Part shown: piece by piece, positions 45,730 to 53,790 of the stretch
Position numbering within the stretch: position 1 is the stretch's first letter
Layout of the letters: the number at the start of each line of letters is the position of its first letter
Source of the DNA: Fibrobacter sp.
Lineage (GTDB): Bacteria; Fibrobacterota; Fibrobacteria; Fibrobacterales; Fibrobacteraceae
Direction of reading: 5' to 3'
Assembly (NCBI GenBank): GCA_024398845.1
Contig: JAKSIM010000005.1
Coordinates: forward strand, 20,484-84,483
DNA: 64,000 nucleotides
Notes under the pieces: model-generated
Databases searched by the model: none
Seen by the model: only the letters and a program-made list of their open reading frames with translations
What the model was told of the DNA's origin: nothing
Position numbers and translations under genes: made by a program

Positions 45730-47817
45730 TTAGCCCTTTCCCCACGGGCTCTTTTTGCCGAAGCGCACCTTCTTTTTTGGGCCGTAGCTGAGCGACGGGT
45801 CTTTTGCACGCTGGGCGCGGAGGGCGCGTTCTTCGCGCTCCTTTTCGCGGGCTTCGCGACGGGCTTCGTCCCAACGGTTCTTTTCCTTTTTGGGCTTCAT
45901 CGTTTCGATGCGTTCGGCGCGCTTTTGCTGTTCCTTTTTGCGGAAGTCGGCGTTCTGTTCGCGTTCCTTGCTCGGGAAAAATTCGCGGCCCTCGGCTTTG
46001 GCGCTGCGACTCAAAAGCAGGCGGGCGACCTTGCCCATCTTGAGGCGTTCCAGGACGGCTCGCAGCTTGGGGCGGTTCTCCGGAATGTACCAGAAAAAGA
46101 ATTGCTTTTGGCTCTGCTTTTGCTCAGGTGTTTTCGCCACGTAGAGCGGACTTCCGTCGGGGAGCATCTCGGCGTAGAACATCTCGGTCGCTATCGTCAT
46201 GGGCGTGGGCGTAAAGTCCTGCACTTGCTCCAGCTGGAATCCGAGCTGCTTTGTTTCGAGCGCAAGTTCCGCCATGTCGGCTTCGGTGCAACCCGGGTGG
46301 CTGCTAATAAAGTAAGGGATGATCTGCTGACGCTTGCCAATGCGGGCGCATTCGGCGTCAAAGAATTCCTTGAACTTGTGGAACAGCGTAAAGCTCGGTT
46401 TGCGAATCAGGTTCAAAACGGCTTCGCTCGTGTGTTCCGGTGCGACCTTGAGGCGTCCGCTCACGTGGAACTCGATGAGTTCCTTGGCGTACGTTTCGTG
46501 GTCCTTGCGGAGCGTTTCGTCGTTAGTCTCCTGCAGTAGCAAGTCGTAACGTACGCCGCTCCCGATAAACAGGTGCTTTACCTTCGGGTGGTTGCGCACT
46601 TCGCGGTACAGGCTTAGCAGCTCGGCGTGGTGCGTGTCCATGTTGTCGCAAATCTTTGGGAACACGCAACTTGGGCGTGCGCACTTTTCGCAGCGGCTGC
46701 GGTCGCGTCCGCGCATGTTGTACATGTTCGCGCTGGGGCCGCCTAGGTCCGTGATGGTTCCGGCGAAGCCTTCCATCTGCGTGACTTTTTCGACTTCGCG
46801 CAAAATGCTTTCGCGGCTACGGCTGGCAATGAACTTGCCCTGGTGTGCGTTGATGGCGCAAAAACTGCATCCGCCAAAGCAACCGCGGTGCGTGTTGATG
46901 CTAAACTTGATCATGTCGAACGCCGGAATGGCGCCGCGTTTTTTGTAACGCGGGTGCGGTTCGCGGGCGTACGGGTATTCAAAGCTTTCGTCGAGTTCGC
47001 CGTATTCCATGGGCGGGTACGGCGGGTTGATGACGACGGTCTGTTCGCCCACGTCTTGTAAAATGCGCTTGGCGTGAATCTTGTTGCTTTCGAGTTCCGC
47101 CTTGCGGTAATTGTTCAGCTGGGTACGCTTGTCTTCGAGGCATTCTTCGTGACTCGCCAAGCGCAAGTCTTCGCAGGTTTTGTTCGTCGGGATTTCGCCC
47201 TTCTTCGCGAGGAACGCCGTTTGCGGAATGTTCGTGAGCTTGTTGAACGGGACTCCCTTCTTCAAGAGTCTCACCACTTCCTTGATGGGCTTTTCGCCCA
47301 TGCCGTACACGAGTAAATCCGCCTGCGTATCGGCCAAGATGCTTGGCTTTAAGGAATCGCTCCAGTAATCGTAATGCGTGATTCGGCGTAAGCTCGATTC
47401 AAGACCGCCAATCATCACCGGGACGTCGGGGTACAACAGCTTCAAAATCTTCGCGTATGTGTACGTCGCGTAATCGGGGCGGAATCCGGCCTTGTTGCCG
47501 GGAGTAAAGGCGTCGTCACTGCGCAAGCGCTTTGCCGCGGTATAGTGATTCACCATGCTGTCCATGCCGCTACTGATGGCAAAGAACATGCGGGGGCGTC
47601 CCAGTTTTTTAAAGTCTCGCAAGTCGTCGCGCCAGTTCGGCTGCGGCAATATCGCCACGCGCAAACCCTCGTGCTCCAGGAGCCTCCCGATGACGGCGTG
47701 CCCGAAACTCGGGTGATCCACGTAGGCGTCCGCGCTAATCAAAACGACGTCCACGTAGTCCCAGCCCAGGGCCTTGAGATCGTCTTCGCAAATCGGTAAA
47801 AATCGTGGATCGTACAT
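45730..47817 (-). CDS. ygiQ: YgiQ-family radical SAM protein
   Basis: A 695-residue radical SAM protein of the UPF0313/YgiQ family. The iron-sulfur motif CFGGCSFCAI (C-x3-C-x2-C) is at about residues 315-325, with IASRSRESI after it. The N-terminal cobalamin-type fold region begins PICEDDLKALGWDYVDVVLISADAYVDHPSFG (landmarks ADAYVDHPSFG). The second Cys cluster CEKCARPSCVFPKIC follows, and the tail (from about 640) is very basic, rich in Lys, Arg and Glu (EARREAREKEREERA). The biochemical reaction of the family is unsettled. The start near TTATACAAT may be leaderless. The basic tail resembles nucleic-acid-binding extensions. Confidence 0.9.
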   Translation of the reverse strand: MYDPRFLPICEDDLKALGWDYVDVVLISADAYVDHPSFGHAVIGRLLEHEGLRVAILPQPNWRDDLRDFKKLGRPRMFFAISSGMDSMVNHYTAAKRLRSDDAFTPGNKAGFRPDYATYTYAKILKLLYPDVPVMIGGLESSLRRITHYDYWSDSLKPSILADTQADLLVYGMGEKPIKEVVRLLKKGVPFNKLTNIPQTAFLAKKGEIPTNKTCEDLRLASHEECLEDKRTQLNNYRKAELESNKIHAKRILQDVGEQTVVINPPYPPMEYGELDESFEYPYAREPHPRYKKRGAIPAFDMIKFSINTHRGCFGGCSFCAINAHQGKFIASRSRESILREVEKVTQMEGFAGTITDLGGPSANMYNMRGRDRSRCEKCARPSCVFPKICDNMDTHHAELLSLYREVRNHPKVKHLFIGSGVRYDLLLQETNDETLRKDHETYAKELIEFHVSGRLKVAPEHTSEAVLNLIRKPSFTLFHKFKEFFDAECARIGKRQQIIPYFISSHPGCTEADMAELALETKQLGFQLEQVQDFTPTPMTIATEMFYAEMLPDGSPLYVAKTPEQKQSQKQFFFWYIPENRPKLRAVLERLKMGKVARLLLSRSAKAEGREFFPSKEREQNADFRKKEQQKRAERIETMKPKKEKNRWDEARREAREKEREERALRAQRAKDPSLSYGPKKKVRFGKKSPWGKG

Positions 47818-47934
47818 ATTGTATAACTAGCTAATAATGGTGGTGCGCGTCTGGAAATTTTACCAAAATTTAGAAAAAAGTAAAGCTATACCCCAAAAAA
47901 GGCGAATGTTAAGTAAATTTTACGTAAATTTCTG

Positions 47935-47960
47935 TTGACTTTGTAAAAAATAATTATAAT
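47935..47960 (+). promoter_or_regulatory. Promoter-like pair
   Basis: TTGACT (47935-47940) and TATAAT (47955-47960) match consensus hexamers, but the 14-base spacing is short. It lies upstream of the small open frame at 48028 and the lipoprotein at 48168. Confidence 0.35.
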
Positions 47961-48027
47961 TTAATATGATAAACCAAATGAAATCAAGGTTTATTAAACA
48001 AATCTTTACAATATAAGGGGGCATGTT

Positions 48028-48099
48028 ATGATTTGGGCAGGTTGCATATTTGAGTTCATTTTGGACCTTTCAAACTGCATGTGGTTTATCGTTAAATAA
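48028..48099 (+). CDS. Possible 23-residue leader or small membrane peptide
   Basis: A 24-codon frame with AAGGGGG seven bases before its ATG codes for a very hydrophobic peptide with two Cys and two Trp (MIWAGCIFEFILDLSNCMWF then IVK). It sits between a promoter-like pair and the lipoprotein gene 69 bases downstream. It may be a small membrane peptide or an upstream leader. The region is AT-rich and the frame short, so chance cannot be excluded. Confidence 0.35.
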   Translation: MIWAGCIFEFILDLSNCMWFIVK

Positions 48100-48167
48100 A
48101 AGTTTTTTCGAATTCCACATCTAAAAATAAAAAATTACAACAAAAAATCAACTTGGAGGAGAAACCT

Positions 48168-48659
48168 ATGTTTAATAAAAATTTTGCCAATCGTTTTGTG
48201 AAAAATGCTGGCGTCGTATCGTTCTTTGGCCTTGCCGCCATGGGCCTCGTGGCTTGCGGTGATGATTCCAGCAGCTCTCCGGCTGCACCGGATCAGGGCA
48301 AAGATGACGCAGCTCCGGTAGAAGACGTTGTCGTGAAGGACGACCCGGTCGAAATTGGCAAGTCTACTTGCAAAATTGTGCAGGACAACGAAGATGTATT
48401 CGAAATGAAAATCGAAAACAATATCGATATCATGACGTTCATTGTGGATATGTCTGGCGAAAAGACGGAGCAGACGAGCATTGTTGAAGCCAAGGACCAC
48501 GAACTTTCTAAGGATGATGTTCAGTGCACTGGTGACGATTGCGTCATTGAGGGCAACAAGGCGACTTCCAAGAAGGTTCTGACCGAGGAGGAAACTGAAA
48601 AGCGCTTGACCGCTATGAAAAAGCGTTGCGCAGACATTCAGGCTGCCGATAAGGACTAA
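48168..48659 (+). CDS. Small lipoprotein, function unknown
   Basis: A 163-residue lipoprotein: basic start, hydrophobic FFGLAAMGLVAC lipobox followed by GDDSSSS and an Ala/Pro/Asp linker. The mature part has Cys-containing acidic segments (STCKIVQDNEDVFEMKIENN, DDVQCTGDDC, KKRCADIQ) that could form disulfides. No known domain recognised. The ATG at 48168 has GGAGGAG upstream and is preferred to the one 15 bases earlier. A terminator follows directly, so it is the last or only gene of its transcript. Confidence 0.75.
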   Translation: MFNKNFANRFVKNAGVVSFFGLAAMGLVACGDDSSSSPAAPDQGKDDAAPVEDVVVKDDPVEIGKSTCKIVQDNEDVFEMKIENNIDIMTFIVDMSGEKTEQTSIVEAKDHELSKDDVQCTGDDCVIEGNKATSKKVLTEEETEKRLTAMKKRCADIQAADKD

Positions 48660-48669
48660 AGTAAAGAAT

Positions 48670-48699
48670 TGCCCGCCCGAATGGCGGGCATTTTCTTTC
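48670..48699 (+). terminator. Intrinsic terminator
   Basis: TGCCCGCC-CGAAT-GGCGGGCA followed by TTTTCTTTCT, ten bases after the lipoprotein stop. Confidence 0.85.
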
Positions 48700-48714
48700 T
48701 ATATTTGATTCTGT

Positions 48715-49467
48715 ATGTCAGATTCTAAGAAAATACTCGTTATGGTTGCAAGCCCCAAGTGCGAGAGAAGCGGAACGCTTATCCCCACCAAGGCTTTTGT
48801 TGAAGGACTTGAACAGAACGGAAACTACGAAACGGAATACGTCTATATTGACCGTCTTAACGTGACGCCTTGTCGCGGATGCCTCAGTTGCTGGGGTCGC
48901 CCCGATGGAAGCTGCTTTATGAAGGACGACGATGTTCCCATGATCCGCCAAAAGCTTATCGATTCCGATATTGTCATTTGGAGTTTCCCGCTGTTCCTCT
49001 TTAGCATTCCCGGCCAGATGAAGGTTCTTATGGATCGCATCGTGGGGATGGTCCACCCGTACATGGGCCAAAAACTTGATGACCCTGATTATTTGAACAA
49101 GCCTATGCATGGCTTGCAGTTCCAAAAAGAAGGGCAAAAAATCATTTTGCTTTCGAGTTGCGCCTGGACCGATATTGACGTGGTCTATGAACCGATTCGC
49201 AAGCAGTTTGATATTATCCTTGGAGAAGGTGGCTACGACCTGATTGTAGCCTCGCAAATGCGCGCACTCCATCACCGCGGTGGAGAACGTCGCCTGAATA
49301 TGCTGCGTGACAAGTTCCGTAAGGGCGGCGCAGAGCTTGCGACGACGGGAGCTTTGTCCAAGGAAATCGTCGACTATATGCAAAAGCCGCTTTTTAGTGA
49401 CGCTGCCTATAGGGAACTTGTGGTCCAGTTTGTGACCCACATGTTCGATCGCGATGATAATTTCTAG
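48715..49467 (+). CDS. Flavodoxin-fold NAD(P)H-dependent oxidoreductase
   Basis: A 250-residue flavodoxin-like reductase. The FMN phosphate-binding loop is ASPKCERSGT near residue 13; the iron/thiol-type motif PCRGCLSCWGRPDGSCFMKDD (four Cys) is found in NADPH-dependent FMN reductases of anaerobes, and FPLFLFSIPGQMKVLMDRI contributes flavin contacts. It would transfer electrons to flavin, iron or quinone-type acceptors in the cytoplasm. A TATATT sits 9 bases before the ATG and there is no Shine-Dalgarno, so the mRNA may be leaderless. It is followed by an exported nitroreductase-like gene 96 bases downstream. Confidence 0.85.
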   Translation: MSDSKKILVMVASPKCERSGTLIPTKAFVEGLEQNGNYETEYVYIDRLNVTPCRGCLSCWGRPDGSCFMKDDDVPMIRQKLIDSDIVIWSFPLFLFSIPGQMKVLMDRIVGMVHPYMGQKLDDPDYLNKPMHGLQFQKEGQKIILLSSCAWTDIDVVYEPIRKQFDIILGEGGYDLIVASQMRALHHRGGERRLNMLRDKFRKGGAELATTGALSKEIVDYMQKPLFSDAAYRELVVQFVTHMFDRDDNF

Positions 49468-49563
49468 AGCTTGAAATTTTTGGGAGAACCGTCGGGCGAC
49501 CGATTCTTGTTCTCCTTGTGATTATCTCTTCCTCAAATTATTATATTGACGGGAGAGGTGTTT

Positions 49564-50199
49564 ATGAAGATTAAGCTTGCGTTGGCATTAGCTGTGGCAA
49601 TCCCGTTCTGTTCGCTTGCCGCTGAAACTCCCACGAATGTTAAATTTGCGCCGCCGCCCAAGAAAATAGAGCGAGACGTGATGACTGCTTTTGCGAATCG
49701 CAAGTCTGCCGAAAGCTTTAGTCTAAAGCCTATTTCCCAGGAACAGTTGGGCAATTTGCTTTGGGCGGCCAATGGCGTCAACCGTCCAGAAAGCGGCAAA
49801 CGCACGGCTCCTTCGGCATTGAACAAACAAGACGTGATTCTTTATGTATTTGACCAGTGGAATGTTTACCTCTATGACGCTGCTAGCCATTCCATGAGTC
49901 TCGTTGTGAAGGGCGACCATCGTTCGCTTTTCACGGAACGTCTCAAGGCTCCCACGATTGTCCTTTTGGTGAGTGATATTTCCAAGTTCGATTCTGTTCC
50001 CGGGTCGGCCGAAGACCACAAGATTACGGGCGCCCTCGATGCGGGCATCGTTTCGCAGAATATTGGCATTTACTGCGCCTCCGTGGGCATTGCGGCGCGT
50101 GTGCGTGTGAGCATGGATAAGCAGGGAATTGCAAAGCTTCTCAAGTTGCCGGATTCGCAAATTCCGTTTTTGAACTACGCTCTAGGTTACGAAAAGTAG
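49564..50199 (+). CDS. Exported nitroreductase/SagB-type flavoprotein
   Basis: A 211-residue nitroreductase-fold protein with a signal peptide (KIKLALALAVAIPFCSLAA). The fold begins at AFANRKSAESF and continues with LLWAANGVNRPESGKRTAPSA, the pattern of SagB/ThcOx-like dehydrogenases; GALDAGIVSQNIGIYCASVGI is the C-terminal dimer/flavin segment. Secreted members occur in many anaerobes with unknown substrates. The ATG at 49564 has GGAGAGG and gives a clean signal peptide, so the start 18 bases upstream is rejected. It probably follows the flavodoxin gene in a redox pair. Confidence 0.82.
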   Translation: MKIKLALALAVAIPFCSLAAETPTNVKFAPPPKKIERDVMTAFANRKSAESFSLKPISQEQLGNLLWAANGVNRPESGKRTAPSALNKQDVILYVFDQWNVYLYDAASHSMSLVVKGDHRSLFTERLKAPTIVLLVSDISKFDSVPGSAEDHKITGALDAGIVSQNIGIYCASVGIAARVRVSMDKQGIAKLLKLPDSQIPFLNYALGYEK

Positions 50200-50210
50200 T
50201 CTTTGTGCGT

Positions 50211-51290
50211 TTATTCTAAATACACGACTTCGCCGATGGTGGGCGTAAGGACGGTTTTGCCTGTCTCTTGCGCGGCCCGCTTTGCGTTTTCAAGAGGTTC
50301 CTTGTAGCTGTGCTTGCTTAGGCAGAACTTGGAATGGTGTACGGTGAGGTAGCGCTTGGCGCCAAGTTCCGTCATTTCGGTTGCGAGGTATTTGGGGAGC
50401 GTGTGGACGTTTGCCCAATCTTCGTTGTACTGACCGTTTTCAAGAATGGCGAGGTCAATGTCCTTGAATTTTTCGCCGACTTTTTTGAAATGTGGCCCGT
50501 AACCGCTATCGCCGCTAATCCAGATAGTTCGTTTGGGAGTTTGAATTAGGTATGAGGCCCACAGCGTTTGGTCCTTGTGCAAGTCGCGTCCCGAAAAATG
50601 TCGCGCAGGTGTGACCGTGAATTTGAACGCAGCGTCTGCGGAGTTTGCCGTGCTGCCGAGAGTCTCGCTTTCCCACCAGTCGTGCTCGATGAGCTTTTCC
50701 TTGGGGTAACCCCAGTATTCAAAATGCGAACCTACGCCGAGGGCGCAAATGACCTTGCCTACGCGAGGCTCCATCTCGGTGACTACTTGATAATCCAGGT
50801 GGTCCCAATGGTCGTGACTGATGACGAGAAAATCGATGTCGGGCATGTCGGAGGGCTTGTAAATGTCGGTGCCCTTGAACATCTTGTTCACAAAACTCAC
50901 GGGAGAACCTTGGTAAAATACCGGGTCCACCAAAAATTTCTTTCCAGATAAATTCATCAAGTAGCTGGAGTGGCCGAACCATACGAGCCAATCTTTGTCT
51001 TGCGGGAGCTTGCGCAGGTCAGTCTTGACGGCTTTCATGGCGGAGTCGGGCGTGGTGAGCTTTTTGTCGGCGGTAGCGAATTCCCACATGGTCCTAAAGA
51101 AATTCTTCTTGGTCGTCATGTTGACGGTTTCGACTTCGTTGACGAACTTTTTGCCGTTGTAGTTGGGCGAATGCTTTATGCGTTCTAGGCGCTCTCCGCT
51201 TGGGAGGTGCCCGAAACTTTCTTGACTGCAAAACAAAATACCGGCATCTCCTATTAAGAAAATAATGGAAAGAATAATCGCGGTAATCAT
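50211..51290 (-). CDS. Membrane-anchored metallo-beta-lactamase-fold hydrolase
   Basis: A 359-residue protein with an N-terminal hydrophobic segment (ITAIILSIIFLIGDAGILF) and a metallo-beta-lactamase domain of the UlaG/NAPE-PLD-like group. The zinc motif is SHDHWDHLDYQ (H-x-H-x-D-H); further ligands are seen in TPARHFSGRD, SGDSGYG and TVHHSKFCL. Substrate class may be a phosphodiester or lactone; not determinable. The long ORF extends upstream inside queH, but the ATG at 51290, ten bases after the queH stop, gives the membrane segment and is preferred. The last gene of a three-gene minus-strand operon with queH and a small membrane protein. Confidence 0.85.
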   Translation of the reverse strand: MITAIILSIIFLIGDAGILFCSQESFGHLPSGERLERIKHSPNYNGKKFVNEVETVNMTTKKNFFRTMWEFATADKKLTTPDSAMKAVKTDLRKLPQDKDWLVWFGHSSYLMNLSGKKFLVDPVFYQGSPVSFVNKMFKGTDIYKPSDMPDIDFLVISHDHWDHLDYQVVTEMEPRVGKVICALGVGSHFEYWGYPKEKLIEHDWWESETLGSTANSADAAFKFTVTPARHFSGRDLHKDQTLWASYLIQTPKRTIWISGDSGYGPHFKKVGEKFKDIDLAILENGQYNEDWANVHTLPKYLATEMTELGAKRYLTVHHSKFCLSKHSYKEPLENAKRAAQETGKTVLTPTIGEVVYLE

Positions 51291-51300
51291 AATATGAACG

Positions 51301-51963
51301 CTACGGCTTGGTGTTGTTTTCTGCAGCACGTTCTTCGCGTTCGCGGGCTTCGCGCATTGAGTAAACGCATCCGCAAAAATTTTGGCGGTAAAGTTTGTAC
51401 TGTTCAGAAAGTTCCGTGGAACGCTTGAAGCCGCCCTTCTTTTTGAAGTCGCTGGGGAGTCGTTTGACACCGTAAATGTCGCACTGCTCCTGCACAACGT
51501 CGTTCAGCACCTGCGCGTTTTTCATGGGGCTGATGGTGAGCGTGGTCGTCACGTAGTCGGCGTTCAGTTCTTTTGCAAGGCGCACGGATTCGCTGAGGCG
51601 GAGTTCAAAGCATTTGCGGCAACGCTTGCCTCCCTCGGGCTCGTTTTCTAGGCCGCGGGCGATTTCGTAAAACTTCTTGGGGTCGTATTCGCCCTCGATG
51701 AGCGTCACCGGGTGTTTCGTCTTGAATTCTGCGACAAAGCGCTTGATTTCTTCCACGCGGTGGCGGTACTCCTCGGCGGGGGCGATATTCGGGTTGTAGT
51801 AAAAAACGGTAATCTTAAAGAACTGCGAGAGGTATTCAATGCAGTAACTGCTGCAGGGGGCGCAACAGGCATGCAACAGCAGGTGCGGAACTTCGCCTGT
51901 TTTTTCGAGACGCTTGATGATGCGCTCCAAATCCACCTGGTAATTGTGCTTTGCCTCTGCCAT
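51301..51963 (-). CDS. queH: Epoxyqueuosine reductase QueH
   Basis: A 220-residue QueH (DUF208) protein, the non-cobalamin enzyme that reduces epoxyqueuosine to queuosine in tRNA. The family Cys motifs are all present: HACCAPCSSYC near residue 30, GKRCRKCFELRL near 113 and NFCGCVYS near 199. These bind an iron-sulfur cluster and metal. It acts in the cytoplasm on tRNA-Asp, -Asn, -His and -Tyr. The gene is between a small membrane protein upstream and the metallo-beta-lactamase-fold gene downstream on the same strand. Its presence implies QueG is not needed here. Confidence 0.92.
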   Translation of the reverse strand: MAEAKHNYQVDLERIIKRLEKTGEVPHLLLHACCAPCSSYCIEYLSQFFKITVFYYNPNIAPAEEYRHRVEEIKRFVAEFKTKHPVTLIEGEYDPKKFYEIARGLENEPEGGKRCRKCFELRLSESVRLAKELNADYVTTTLTISPMKNAQVLNDVVQEQCDIYGVKRLPSDFKKKGGFKRSTELSEQYKLYRQNFCGCVYSMREAREREERAAENNTKP

Positions 51964-51980
51964 GACCGGACCTCAAATGC

Positions 51981-52370
51981 TTACGACGGAAGCGTGCCGA
52001 AGGCCACTATCCAAAAACAGATGGTTGCGACGATGGCGAAAAATCCCATGCGGGTACGTTCCTTATAACTTGTACTAAATAGAACGGTCGCCGTGTAGAA
52101 CGTCAAGTAAACTGCAAAGAAAAATGCAAGTACACGGGTGATTTCGAACGGGATAATTTCTGGGAGAATGCGGCCTGCGCTGAGTAACGAAAACATGGCC
52201 ACGAACTGCATAATGATTGGTAGCACGAACGCCTTGCGGACTTCTTTTGGTACAACTTTGTGCCTCCCGTTCATGGCATACATGCCAAGAGGGGCACCGC
52301 AGGCGAGGGCTATGTTTAAGATGATGGATGGCAAAAAGAAAATGGCGCCGATGATAGTTGCGATAATCAT
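51981..52370 (-). CDS. Small polytopic membrane protein, function unknown
   Basis: A 129-residue protein with four predicted membrane helices (about residues 3-25, 49-66, 79-98 and 108-125) and a short basic loop (NGRHKVVPKEVRKA). No family recognised. It starts the minus-strand run that continues with queH 17 bases downstream, so it is probably co-transcribed, which does not by itself suggest a function. The start has no strong ribosome-binding site. Confidence 0.65.
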   Translation of the reverse strand: MIIATIIGAIFFLPSIILNIALACGAPLGMYAMNGRHKVVPKEVRKAFVLPIIMQFVAMFSLLSAGRILPEIIPFEITRVLAFFFAVYLTFYTATVLFSTSYKERTRMGFFAIVATICFWIVAFGTLPS

Positions 52371-52485
52371 AGTTTTAAAGATAAAAAAATGCAGAAAAAC
52401 GTGATTTCCTTGTGTCCTTTTTGTACTCTTTTAGACTTTTTTTGTATTCTTTTTGTATCCTTATTGGAATTCAAAATTTTTAAAC

Positions 52486-52491
52486 TATATT
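52486..52491 (+). promoter_or_regulatory. -10 element of the lipoprotein/radical SAM cassette
   Basis: TATATT ends seven bases before the ATG of the first precursor and there is no Shine-Dalgarno, so a leaderless transcript is likely. The same TATATT-N7-ATG layout occurs at the Fic gene. Confidence 0.45.
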
Positions 52492-52498
52492 CTTTTGT

Positions 52499-53044
52499 AT
52501 GAAAATAGAAAAGCGTATAGTTGTTGATTCCAAGTGGTCCACTGCCAAGCGTGTGGCTGTCGCCGCCGCAGTGGGTGTTTCCGTATGTTTGCCGCTGAGC
52601 GCCTGCAATGACGATGACAGTTCTCCGGTGGCGCCTGCCAGTCAGGTGGAAGAATCCAGCCCGTCGACGGAACTGCTATCCAGCGCGGAAGTTGCCCCGC
52701 AATCCAGCGCAGAAGTTGCCCCGCAATCCAGCACCGAAACCGCCCCGGAATCCAGTGCTGAGCAAGCGCCCGCTTCTAGCTCGTCGGAAACGTCGCCTAT
52801 TGTTGACCCAGATGTCATTGCGCCTTGGGCCGGCGATCCAATCGTTGGTCCCGATGACATTGATTCATTGTCGTCAAGTTCTGTGGCTCCTGAATCAAGT
52901 GGCAGTGTGGAAATTTTACCTGTTGTTGTTCCTATTGTTGATACCACGCAGACTAAGCTTCCTGAGATAAATCGTGACGATTATCCCTTGCATAGCATGG
53001 CTTCGCCGATAGGCCACATACAAATTCCCCTCATAAATGTTTAA
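52499..53044 (+). CDS. Putative radical SAM-modified lipoprotein precursor 1
   Basis: A 181-residue lipoprotein precursor. The basic leader and hydrophobic stretch end in LSAC with the lipid-bearing Cys at 36, followed by NDDDSSP. A variable spacer follows with units like SSAEVAPQ. The C-terminus is different in character: DDYPLHSMASPIGHIQIPL then INV. The next gene (53074) has an almost identical first 70 residues and the related end SMPTPVGHVHYPLLMDV, so leader and tail are conserved while the spacer varies. Behind the second copy lies an overlapping SPASM radical SAM gene. The conserved tail is the likely modification target, although this is inference. It has no enzyme motif. Confidence 0.8.
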   Translation: MKIEKRIVVDSKWSTAKRVAVAAAVGVSVCLPLSACNDDDSSPVAPASQVEESSPSTELLSSAEVAPQSSAEVAPQSSTETAPESSAEQAPASSSSETSPIVDPDVIAPWAGDPIVGPDDIDSLSSSSVAPESSGSVEILPVVVPIVDTTQTKLPEINRDDYPLHSMASPIGHIQIPLINV

Positions 53045-53073
53045 ATTTTGAGTGGTATGGGTTAGGAGCGCAG

Positions 53074-53790
53074 ATGAAGATTGAAAAACGTATTGTTACT
53101 GAATCTAGGTGGTCCACAGCCAAGCGAGTGGCTGCCGCCGCTGTAGTGGGTGTTTCCGTGTGCTTGCCGCTGAGCGCCTGCAATGACGATGACAGTTCCC
53201 CGGTGGCGCCCGCCAGTCAGGTGGAAGAATCCAGCCCGTCGACGGAACTGCTGTCCAGCGCGGAAGTTGCCCCGCAGTCCAGTGCGGAGCAAGCGCCCGC
53301 TTCTAGCGCCGACGTTTCTCCGCAATCCAGTTCTGCCGTTGTCGGACCTACAAGTTCTGCTGAAGTCACGCCAGCGAGTTCTGCGACTCCGAAATCTTCT
53401 GCTTCCAAAGAGCCTCCGATGTCAATCGCGACAAGCGGAATGCCTTATTCAAGTACTTCGTATGATCAACCGGCAAGTTCCGCAGAAGACACTCCGGCGA
53501 GTTCCGCCTCTGTTGAACCCGCAAGCTCTGCGGAAGTCCAGGAATCGAGTGCTACGCAATCTCCGGCGTCTAGCGAAACCGTTGTTCCGGAATCCGGTGT
53601 CTCGCAAACTCCAGAATCCAGCGATTCTGCTGTGCCTGATTCGGGTGCAAGTTCAAATTCTTGGGGCGATATTCCCGGAATTGGCCCCAATGACACGCAT
53701 CCTTGCCAAAATGCAAATGGCTGGTGTGGCATGGGTAGCATGCCGACACCTGTGGGTCACGTTCACTATCCGTTGCTGATGGATGTTTAA
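53074..53790 (+). CDS. Putative radical SAM-modified lipoprotein precursor 2
   Basis: A 238-residue paralogue of the preceding gene. Residues 1-70 (leader, LSAC lipobox, acidic NDDD and first SSAEV units) are nearly identical also at DNA level, so the duplication is recent. The Ser/Ala/Glu/Pro spacer is longer (about 140 residues). The tail has HPCQNANGWCGMGSMPTPVG then HVHYPLLMDV: two Cys not found in copy 1, then the shared S-M-x-x-P-x-G-H-x-x-x-P-L motif. A TAGGAG site precedes the ATG. The stop overlaps the start of the radical SAM gene in TAATG, so translation is coupled and the products belong together. Confidence 0.82.
   Translation: MKIEKRIVTESRWSTAKRVAAAAVVGVSVCLPLSACNDDDSSPVAPASQVEESSPSTELLSSAEVAPQSSAEQAPASSADVSPQSSSAVVGPTSSAEVTPASSATPKSSASKEPPMSIATSGMPYSSTSYDQPASSAEDTPASSASVEPASSAEVQESSATQSPASSETVVPESGVSQTPESSDSAVPDSGASSNSWGDIPGIGPNDTHPCQNANGWCGMGSMPTPVGHVHYPLLMDV

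Noticed and set aside
49468..49545. GGAGAA ... TTCTCC pairing as terminator after the flavodoxin gene
   Set aside because: The stem is short with a large loop and lacks a T-run.
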